The notes under the pieces are model-generated. The model was not told the DNA's origin and did not search any database. It saw nothing but the letters and a program-made list of their open reading frames with translations. The translations under genes and the position numbers were made by a program. From Flavipsychrobacter stenotrophus (GTDB taxonomy: Bacteria > Bacteroidota > Bacteroidia > Chitinophagales > Chitinophagaceae): a stretch of 35,258 bases of DNA. Each line of letters starts with the position of its first letter. Positions within the stretch are counted from its first letter, which is position 1. The stretch is taken from NCBI GenBank assembly GCA_947379685.1, contig CANCOG010000002.1, forward strand, positions 1-35,258, in the 5' to 3' direction. Below are positions 17,703 through 25,000 of this stretch, piece after piece.

Positions 17703-18626
17703 ATGAAATACCTTTTTCTGGCTCTCGCGCTTTCGACAGTGTACTTCTTCCCCGCTTCAACTTCAGCACAGGGCTGCTCTGATGCGGGCATTTGCACCGC
17801 TGGAGCAATTCACGCAGAACAAAATATCAATTTGGACACAAGCACTACCAATGCGCTTTCCGTTTCGTTTACCGCGGGGATTGGCGAAAACGGGACCAGA
17901 ATTTTCACACCCCAGGTAGAGGGCTATTTCACACTGCTCAAAAAATACAACTTTGAAGTTAAAGTCCCCTTCGTCTTCGCGACCGGCAATGCAGGTTCAG
18001 CTAGGGGGCTTGGGGATCCTGTCATTACTTGTTCGCACATATTGATTAAGAACAAATTTTCTGCCACAATTGGCACCCGCATTGGCACAGACAATGCAAA
18101 TGCCAATTACAATGGTATCGCTCTACCTATGCCCTACCAGTTCAGTTTGGGCACAACTGATATCATTGCCGCTTTAAACCTGATACCTGGCCGTCATTGG
18201 TCCTTTACAATGGGGTACCAGCAGCCTGTAGTAAATTATAACAGAAATAATTACTTGCCAGATCAAATCTATCCCGCATCGCCCGATCAGTCATCCTACT
18301 TCGCTTCACGCCATCTCGTCAGAAAAGGCGACATTCTATTTAAAGCTACAGGATCCTTTCACCGGAAAAAAACCTCCCTTACAATTGGCCCGCTGATAAT
18401 CTACCACCTCGGACGTGATAGAATTACGCTGGCAAACAGTGAAAGGATCGAACTGATCGGCAGTGAGGGATTGACCCTAAATCTTGCAGCCTCGATTACA
18501 CACAGCTTCAAAAATATCAAGGTCGAACTTTTGGCTGGAACACCCTTCATTGTAAGAGATTACCGACCAGATGGCCTTACCCGAGCATTGGTAATCACTG
18601 GCCGATTAAGTCGTAATCTAAGATAA
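17703..18626 (+). CDS. Outer-membrane beta-barrel-like secreted protein
   Basis: Signal peptide 'MKYLFLALALSTVYFFPASTSAQ', 'GCSDAGICTAGA', and alternating beta-strand-like segments throughout. Confidence 0.6.
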   Translation: MKYLFLALALSTVYFFPASTSAQGCSDAGICTAGAIHAEQNINLDTSTTNALSVSFTAGIGENGTRIFTPQVEGYFTLLKKYNFEVKVPFVFATGNAGSARGLGDPVITCSHILIKNKFSATIGTRIGTDNANANYNGIALPMPYQFSLGTTDIIAALNLIPGRHWSFTMGYQQPVVNYNRNNYLPDQIYPASPDQSSYFASRHLVRKGDILFKATGSFHRKKTSLTIGPLIIYHLGRDRITLANSERIELIGSEGLTLNLAASITHSFKNIKVELLAGTPFIVRDYRPDGLTRALVITGRLSRNLR

Positions 18627-18707
18627 TTGTTAAAAGCAATTATTTGTCGTTTAGCGGACAAGACCAATCTGAAAAAACTTCAATTTTTGCATGACAATCG
18701 TACTTCA

Positions 18708-19172
18708 ATGAAACACACATTATTATCACTATGTGCACTGCTTTTTATAACAATGACAAGTTTTGCACAGTCTGGTCAAAATAGGATAAAAACCTACAAT
18801 CTTAATAAAGGCCTCGCCATAGAAGGCTACGACCCCGTTAGCTATTTCAATGGCAAGCCACTTAAAGGGGCTACCGCTCTGGCGTTCACACATGAAGGGG
18901 TCACTTATCATTTTGCGAATGCAGCAAACCTAAATTCATTTAAGCAGAACCCACGGGGATACGAACCGCAATATGGTGGCTGGTGTGCATATGCTATGGG
19001 CAATACCGGCGAAAAAGTGGAGGTGGACCCCGAAACCTTCAAAATTATTAACGGAAAACTGTTCTTGTTTTACAACCACCTCTTTACCAATACCCTGAAA
19101 AGCTGGAACAAAAACGAAGGGCCACTTAAGGCCAAGGCAGACGTAAACTGGCAAAAGTTCGCCGGCAAATAA
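18708..19172 (+). CDS. YHS-domain-containing secreted protein
   Basis: 'IEGYDPVSYFNGKPLKGATALAFTHEGVTYHFANAANLNSFKQNPRGYEPQYGGWCAYAMGNTGEKVEVDPETFKIINGKLFLFYN' is typical of the YHS family. The start is taken at MKHTLLS. Confidence 0.88.
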   Translation: MKHTLLSLCALLFITMTSFAQSGQNRIKTYNLNKGLAIEGYDPVSYFNGKPLKGATALAFTHEGVTYHFANAANLNSFKQNPRGYEPQYGGWCAYAMGNTGEKVEVDPETFKIINGKLFLFYNHLFTNTLKSWNKNEGPLKAKADVNWQKFAGK

Positions 19173-19244
19173 TGACATAATAACGCCTCTGCAATCAAAT
19201 ACAATAAACAAAAGATTTATTTTTCTATCAAATTTGCCACAGTC

Positions 19245-19742
19245 ATGCATGTACATAGTTTGGTTGAAGCTGCTTTCTCAGAACTTGAGGACGTGCTTTG
19301 CTTACTCGACGAAAGCCAATATTCGATGCCTTCTAAAAACCTATTCAATGCTACCATTGGTCAGCATGTCAGGCATATAATAGAACTCTACCAATGTCTG
19401 TTAGTTGGTTACGACAATGGCACAGTCAACTATGATCATCGCAAACGAGATTACACTATTGAATCTAATAAGCTGATTGCGATACAAAAAATGCAACTCC
19501 TGCATGATCAAATTTCACTACCCGATAAGAAGATTGTCCTGGAAATACCCGGCACACAAAATGATAGTGGCGTAATAATTGAAAGTAACTTTATGCGTGA
19601 ACTTTGGTACAACCTGGAACATACCATCCACCATATGGCTTTAATCAGAGTAGGCATCAACGAACTTACAAATATAAAGGTATCAGCAACGTTCGGTGTA
19701 GCACCGTCCACAATTAAATACCGTACCGAATGTGTACAGTAA
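19245..19742 (+). CDS. DinB-like family protein
   Basis: 'TIGQHVRHIIELYQCLL', 'RELWYNLEHTIHHMALIRVG' His-containing helices of the DinB/YfiT-like fold. Confidence 0.75.
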   Translation: MHVHSLVEAAFSELEDVLCLLDESQYSMPSKNLFNATIGQHVRHIIELYQCLLVGYDNGTVNYDHRKRDYTIESNKLIAIQKMQLLHDQISLPDKKIVLEIPGTQNDSGVIIESNFMRELWYNLEHTIHHMALIRVGINELTNIKVSATFGVAPSTIKYRTECVQ

Positions 19743-20458
19743 CATTCATACCACTGTCAGACCGGATTCTTATCACGTCGAACCGTGACGAGCAAACACT
19801 CAGGGCTCCTGCGGAGTTGCCAGAGGCGGTTGAACTAAAAACAGGTAAAGTGTTATTCCCAAAGGATGGCAAGGCCGGAGGAACCTGGATAGCAATGCAT
19901 AACAACGGCAATGTAATGGTACTGCTCAATGGCGCATTTCACCGGCATGAGCCAGCTCCCCCCTATCGAAAAAGTCGCGGGCTGATCTTTCTCGACATTT
20001 TTGACAGCGCGAATCCCGAAAAAACTTTTGAACTGACAGACCTCACTGATATAGAACCATTCACGCTTGTAATATGGCAAGGCAACAAGCTATTTGAAAC
20101 CCGGTGGGACGGAAAGGAAAAGTATATAACACCTTTACCACCACATACGCCCCGAATCTGGTCATCTGCAACCTTGTATGACGACCAGGTGGTTGCAAAA
20201 AGGAAGGCATGGTTTCAGGCATGGCTACAGGAGACAAAGTACATTACGACCGAAGGAGTCAGGCAATTCCATGAATTTGGTGGTGACGGAGATGAGGCGA
20301 TCAGCTTACGCATGAACAGAGCTGGAATTTTACAGACGGTAAGCATCACTTCAATAGAGATCACCAGTGATCGGTCTATAATGCACTATAGGGACTTTAA
20401 TGCTGGCCTTGTCTCCGTTACCGAATGGTTTCACGCAATAAAACAGAACAACCAATGA
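19730..20458 (+). CDS. NRDE family protein (TANGO2-like)
   Basis: N-terminal 'MCTVTFIPLSDRILITSNRDEQ', a hallmark NRDE motif with Cys2. Confidence 0.92.
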   Translation: MCTVTFIPLSDRILITSNRDEQTLRAPAELPEAVELKTGKVLFPKDGKAGGTWIAMHNNGNVMVLLNGAFHRHEPAPPYRKSRGLIFLDIFDSANPEKTFELTDLTDIEPFTLVIWQGNKLFETRWDGKEKYITPLPPHTPRIWSSATLYDDQVVAKRKAWFQAWLQETKYITTEGVRQFHEFGGDGDEAISLRMNRAGILQTVSITSIEITSDRSIMHYRDFNAGLVSVTEWFHAIKQNNQ

Positions 20459-21510
20459 AGAAACTCCTGCATCGCCCTTTTTTTATCCGTCTTCGCAACT
20501 GGGAATATTGGAATAGCACGTTGGTATATACACCAATATTCCCCTGGTGGCTATGGCTCAGCCTAAAGGCAAGGTCGTTCATGTTTTTTACGGCCGCAAA
20601 TCCCAGAATAAAAAATGGCGGATTTATCATGGAAAGCAAGCGGGATGTCTATGATCTTCTCCCGGGCGAATACTATCCGGAGACTGTTTATGTAGAAGCT
20701 GGAACTACTTTCGAAGTGATAAATGAAAAAATAAAAAGGCAAAATATTCAGTTCCCGTATATCGCAAAGCCTGATATTGGCGAACGAGGATTGGCCGTCA
20801 AGAAGATACACAGTGAAACAGAACTTAGAGACTACCTTACCCATATCCCTGTCCCATTTTTAGTTCAATCGTACGTTGCCTATGAAAATGAGATAGGCAT
20901 ATTCTATTATCGCGTGCCCGGCGCCACGACAGGAAAAATATCCGGCATTGTAAAAAAAGAACCTGTAACTATCACCGGCGACGGCCGATCTACAGTAACC
21001 GAATTAGTAAAACAGAACGAAAGATATCTTTTGCAATGGGCGCAGATAAGGGCATTGAATCCCGAATTGCTGGATATTGTTCTGGCTACAGGTGACCAGC
21101 GGGTATTAGTACCATATGGTAACCATAGCCGCGGGTCGAAATTTACTGATGAAACCTTCAGGGCAACGGAAAAGCTGAATGAAACAATTGATCGTATATG
21201 TTCCCGCATACCCGAATTTTATTATGGCCGCCTCGATGTGAGGTTCGAAAGTTGGGAGTTATTAGAGCAGGGGAAAGCATTTGCCATAATAGAACTAAAC
21301 GGTAGCGGCAGTGAACCGACACACATTTATGACCCTAAACATTCCATTGTATATGCCTGGTGCGAAATTATACGCCATTGGAATATTTTGTACACTATTA
21401 GCAAGGAGAACAATAAACGGGGAGTGCAATACATTTCCCTTGCTCACGGGCGGAAAGAAATGAATGCGTTCAAATTAATAGATGCCCAACTCTCCGCAAG
21501 AATTTGGTAA
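20455..21510 (+). CDS. ATP-grasp domain protein (D-Ala-D-Ala ligase-like), function unknown
   Basis: 'FPYIAKPDIGERGLAVKKI', 'PFLVQSYV', 'FYYGRLDVRFES...FAIIELNGSGSEP' are typical of ATP-grasp. The start is taken at MKKLLHRPF, giving an ATGA overlap with the upstream stop. Confidence 0.85.
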   Translation: MKKLLHRPFFIRLRNWEYWNSTLVYTPIFPWWLWLSLKARSFMFFTAANPRIKNGGFIMESKRDVYDLLPGEYYPETVYVEAGTTFEVINEKIKRQNIQFPYIAKPDIGERGLAVKKIHSETELRDYLTHIPVPFLVQSYVAYENEIGIFYYRVPGATTGKISGIVKKEPVTITGDGRSTVTELVKQNERYLLQWAQIRALNPELLDIVLATGDQRVLVPYGNHSRGSKFTDETFRATEKLNETIDRICSRIPEFYYGRLDVRFESWELLEQGKAFAIIELNGSGSEPTHIYDPKHSIVYAWCEIIRHWNILYTISKENNKRGVQYISLAHGRKEMNAFKLIDAQLSARIW

Positions 21511-21540
21511 TGCCATAAAATACAAACCACCAGCAATGTA

Positions 21541-22197
21541 ATGATTACCAACTTTATCCATATCTTTTTTGTCGGGCTTATGATCAGCCTTTCAGGGTCG
21601 CTGCCGCTCGGCAATCTGAATGTAACGGCTATGCACATAGCCGTGGCAAATAATACACGCAAAGCCCTCATATTTGCAATTGGAGTAACAATTGTCGAAG
21701 TGCTTTACCTCGGTGTGGCGCTGAAATCAGGAAGCTATCTATCCTCGCACCTGCAATTGATCCTGTACTTTCGGATAGCAGCTATTCTACTGCTTTTATC
21801 TATGGCAATAGCAAGTTTCCTTTCTGCCGGAAAGCGAGCTGGAAAAACAAAAAATCCGCGCCTTGAAATAAATAAATTTCTTCTCGGTTTATTAATGAGT
21901 CTGGCCAACCCCATGCCGATCCCATTCTGGTTCGGATGGATCATCTACCTGATAGCAAGCTCAGTGCTCAAATCAAATTTATCGGAAGATATTCTGTTCA
22001 TTACAGGAGCAGGCGTTGGCACCTTTATTGCGCTGTCCCTTTTTGCATATACAGGAACACGTTTATCGTCATTTATGAAGAGACACAAAAAAATAGTTGA
22101 TATTGCAACCGCCAGTCTATTTTTAATGCTCGCGCTATATCAGTTCATTGATCTTTTCCATCACCCCAAAACACTGACTTATGCAACTATCCGTTGA
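21541..22197 (+). CDS. LysE family translocator
   Basis: 'ISLSGSLPLGNLNVTAMHIAVANNTRKALIFAIGVTIVEVLYLG', 'LLGLLMSLANPMPIPFWFGW'; multiple transmembrane segments. Confidence 0.85.
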   Translation: MITNFIHIFFVGLMISLSGSLPLGNLNVTAMHIAVANNTRKALIFAIGVTIVEVLYLGVALKSGSYLSSHLQLILYFRIAAILLLLSMAIASFLSAGKRAGKTKNPRLEINKFLLGLLMSLANPMPIPFWFGWIIYLIASSVLKSNLSEDILFITGAGVGTFIALSLFAYTGTRLSSFMKRHKKIVDIATASLFLMLALYQFIDLFHHPKTLTYATIR

Positions 22198-22885
22198 CGA
22201 TCAACTATTGATTGTACGCCGAACCGACTTCCTGGAAAAACTGAACAGGGAGGACTATGAGGAACTCAACATCCTGCACAACTTCATTATTGCAGACAAG
22301 GAAGCCTATATCTATTTCGACCCTCAAAATCTCAATAAATTATATTTTGTCAAAGAAGGTTTTGTCAAAATCGGCACTATAGATGAAGAAGGAAATGAGC
22401 TCATAAAAGATATCCTCCAACCGGGAGATGTGTTCGGGCAAATAACACTTGAAAAAGCACAAATGCTCGGCGAATTCGCCCAGGCACACAAATGCGAAAC
22501 CATTTTGTGCGCATTTACAATACAAGATTTTGAAAAGCTCTTGTGCCGCCGGCCAGATATGGCTGTTTCCTTTTCTAAAAAAGTCGGGCAAAGGTTGAAA
22601 AGAGTTGAAAACAGATTACTTAACCTGTTGCAGAAAGATGTGCGAACAAGGCTCTTATTCTTCTTTTGGACATTGTTACAACAAAGTGGCAAAAGTGACT
22701 CCAATTCCATAAAACTCACCAACTACCTCACTCATGAAGATATTTCAAGGCTGACTGGTACCAGCAGGCAAACAGTTACGACCCTGATCAATCAATTTTC
22801 CGAAGAGGGATTGATCGATGTAGACCGCCGTTCTATAATTATTCACAACACAAAATTATTACAAAAAGTGGCGAAAGTCGGATAA
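22181..22885 (+). CDS. Crp/Fnr family transcriptional regulator
   Basis: cNMP-like domain 'LYFVKEGFVKIGTIDEEGNELIKDILQPGDVFGQ' and HTH 'LTHEDISRLTGTSRQTVTTLINQFSEEGLIDVDRRSIIIHN'. Confidence 0.93.
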   Translation: MQLSVDDQLLIVRRTDFLEKLNREDYEELNILHNFIIADKEAYIYFDPQNLNKLYFVKEGFVKIGTIDEEGNELIKDILQPGDVFGQITLEKAQMLGEFAQAHKCETILCAFTIQDFEKLLCRRPDMAVSFSKKVGQRLKRVENRLLNLLQKDVRTRLLFFFWTLLQQSGKSDSNSIKLTNYLTHEDISRLTGTSRQTVTTLINQFSEEGLIDVDRRSIIIHNTKLLQKVAKVG

Positions 22886-22912
22886 CCGACAATTCCCCTT
22901 TTGCAGCCATAA

Positions 22913-22933
22913 TACCTTTGTTGCAAACAACAA
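22913..22933 (+). promoter_or_regulatory. -7-like TACCTTTG overlapping dyad TTGTTG-CAAA-CAACAA upstream of the DoxX-like gene
   Basis: TACCTTTG at 22913-22920 and a perfect 6-bp inverted repeat at 22918-22923/22928-22933. The ATG is at 22940. Confidence 0.45.
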
Positions 22934-22939
22934 TATATT

Positions 22940-23341
22940 ATGGGCAAGAGCATCCTTTTATGGTCATTACGAATTGTAGCAGCCTACATCCTGTTGCAAA
23001 CACTCCGGTTTAAGTTCGGCGCAGCACCTGAAAGCGTTTACATCTTTACAAAAGTGGGCATGGAGCCATGGGGCCGCATTGGGTCAGGGATAGTAGAACT
23101 GATTGCATCAATCCTCATCCTTATCCCACGAACAACAGCATTTGGGGCACTGGCCGCAATAGGAACTATGTCAGGAGCAATCTTCTTCCACCTAACGAAG
23201 CTTGGTATCGAAGTAATGGGCGACGGCGGCCAACTTTTCTATATGGGCATTGCGGTTTGGATAAGCAGCGCTGTACTACTTTTCGTCTACCGCAGGCAAA
23301 TACTCGTGCTGATGAATGCTAAGACCTTGAAACCAGCCTGA
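22940..23341 (+). CDS. DoxX-like family membrane protein
   Basis: 133 aa, four hydrophobic helices, 'LRFKFGAAPESVYIFTKVGMEPWGRIGSGIVELIASILILIPRTTAFGALAAIGTMSGAIFFHL'. Confidence 0.8.
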   Translation: MGKSILLWSLRIVAAYILLQTLRFKFGAAPESVYIFTKVGMEPWGRIGSGIVELIASILILIPRTTAFGALAAIGTMSGAIFFHLTKLGIEVMGDGGQLFYMGIAVWISSAVLLFVYRRQILVLMNAKTLKPA

Positions 23342-23384
23342 GCCAGTTGATGCCAATCTTCTATATCTCATTGCACCAAAAAGT

Positions 23385-23450
23385 ACAGTTAACCTTTAGT
23401 GTCATTGGACTACATGTCTGCTGTCTTAAATGACACTATAGGCTAACAGT
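23385..23450. repeat. Long imperfect inverted repeat (22-nt arms, 19/22 paired) between convergent genes
   Basis: Left arm ACAGTTAACCTTTAGTGTCATT. The reverse complement of the right arm is ACTGTTAGCCTATAGTGTCATT. The loop is 22 nt. Confidence 0.75.
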
Positions 23451-23481
23451 AAAAAAAGTCTCACGAAAACCAGCTAAACAA

Positions 23482-24072
23482 TTACATTACAACGCAAAGA
23501 CCCTTTATCACTGCACCCAATCGTACCGCGTCATATATCCTGGGCTCATCAGCTCCCTGCTCTTTAACCGAATGTTCATGAGAAGTAACACAACGCTCGC
23601 ACCCATTAACGGCTGAAACAACCAGACTGATCAGTTCGAACAAACCCTTACCCATAACCGGGTTCATCATCACGCTCATGCGTAACCCGGCAGGCGTTTT
23701 TGCATAATATTCTACTCCATCCATAAAATGACGGAACCTGTAAAACACGTTATTTACGTTCATGATGGAAACGCAGGCATGAGTTTCTGCTATCTCGTCA
23801 TCAACGGCTCCTTCTCTTTTTGCCAACGCTTCAAATGCCGTTATCAACGCATTGTGCTTTTCGTTTGAAGCTATACTCAGCGCCACGAGATAGGCCTCCT
23901 TCTTTGTCATGTTCTTGCTGTTCAACATACCTGAAACGTTCAGTTTAAGGTCACGCAGGTACTTACTGTTTACTACTGCCAGGCTGCCCATTGACAAGGA
24001 TTCAAATCCCTCATCTATACCCATATCCTGGAAAAAACTCATTACTGTTTCATTGTTTTTCAATACATCCAT
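23482..24072 (-). CDS. Carboxymuconolactone decarboxylase / AhpD-like alkylhydroperoxidase
   Basis: 'VSAVNGCERCVTSHEHSVKEQG' is the AhpD/CMD CxxC...H motif. The start is taken at MDVLKNNETV. Confidence 0.88.
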   Translation of the reverse strand: MDVLKNNETVMSFFQDMGIDEGFESLSMGSLAVVNSKYLRDLKLNVSGMLNSKNMTKKEAYLVALSIASNEKHNALITAFEALAKREGAVDDEIAETHACVSIMNVNNVFYRFRHFMDGVEYYAKTPAGLRMSVMMNPVMGKGLFELISLVVSAVNGCERCVTSHEHSVKEQGADEPRIYDAVRLGAVIKGLCVVM

Positions 24073-24115
24073 CTCAAAAGCAGGTTTGGTAATTTCAAAA
24101 ATCAGATAGCTAACT

Positions 24116-24150
24116 AAAAAAAATGTGCAGACCGAAAACCTGTCTGCACA
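24116..24150 (-). terminator. Rho-independent terminator of the peroxiredoxin gene
   Basis: Perfect 9-bp stem TGTGCAGAC/GTCTGCACA with a 9-nt loop, followed on the minus strand by a T-tract (A8 on the plus strand at 24116-24123). Confidence 0.9.
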
Positions 24151-24183
24151 TCCCTCTATATATTCAATATGCAATCAACACAG

Positions 24184-24741
24184 TTATCCAACGGCTGGTT
24201 CAAGAGTCTCTTCACCCTTAGCCCAGTTGCAAGGACATAATTCGTCTGTTTGCAGAGCATCAAGAACGCGTAAAACCTCTTCAACATTACGGCCTACGCT
24301 CAGGTCATTGATACAAACCCAGCGAACAACACCTTCAGTATCTATAATATAAGTAGCACGATAAGCAACTTTTTCGTCTTCGCTCAGTATACCGAGTGCC
24401 TCGGCAAGGCTCTTGGAAGTATCTGCTATCATAGGGAATTTTAGATCCTTCAGATCCTTATGATTCATCCTCCATGCATGGTGTACATATTCGTTGTCGG
24501 TTGATGCACCAAGCAATACAGTTTCACGATCAGTAAAATTTGTATAATTCTTATTGAATTCAGCAATTTCTGTGGGGCACACAAAAGTAAAATCCTTTGG
24601 CCACCAGAACATTACAGCCCATTTACCTTCAATGTCCTGATTGCTGATGTGTTTAAACTCCTTTCCCTTTTCAAGAGACACCACTGCTTTTTTGTTAAAC
24701 TCCGGGAATTTCGATCCCACTGTAATGAAATTGTTTGCCAT
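24184..24741 (-). CDS. Peroxiredoxin (AhpC/TSA family)
   Basis: 'WPKDFTFVCPTEIAEFNKNY' peroxidatic Cys; 'DELCPCNWAKGEETL' C-terminal Cys pair. Confidence 0.95.
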   Translation of the reverse strand: MANNFITVGSKFPEFNKKAVVSLEKGKEFKHISNQDIEGKWAVMFWWPKDFTFVCPTEIAEFNKNYTNFTDRETVLLGASTDNEYVHHAWRMNHKDLKDLKFPMIADTSKSLAEALGILSEDEKVAYRATYIIDTEGVVRWVCINDLSVGRNVEEVLRVLDALQTDELCPCNWAKGEETLEPAVG

Positions 24742-24946
24742 ACTTTATTTATCAATTTTAAATTTCTCGTGCAAAGGTCGGAGTTTAAACAGACAATACA
24801 TAGATGATTGACATTCTGTTTTCCAATGAAAAAATAAGAAATCTCAATAAGCAAACCTGACACAAATCATTGTACATGCGCTGGGAGTTGAATATGGTTT
24901 AGGAATATGGGCCTTAGTTAGAGAATTCATTCATACTTCCACATGC

Positions 24947-24976
24947 AAAAAGCCACCGGAAAATCCGGTGGCTTTT
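24947..24976. terminator. Bidirectional-looking terminator downstream of the T9SS cargo gene
   Basis: AGCCACCGGA-AAA-TCCGGTGGCT perfect 10-bp stem flanked by A4 and T3-4. Confidence 0.85.
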
Positions 24977-25000
24977 CATTTATCAAAACTTGATCGTTTC

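Noticed and set aside
18708-19172. Possible selenoprotein annotation for the YHS gene
   Set aside because: The ORF is complete with no in-frame TGA, so nothing here supports selenocysteine.
22877-22890. GTCGG-ATAA-CCGAC hairpin at the Crp/Fnr stop codon
   Set aside because: Only a 5-bp stem with no T-tract; too weak to call a terminator.
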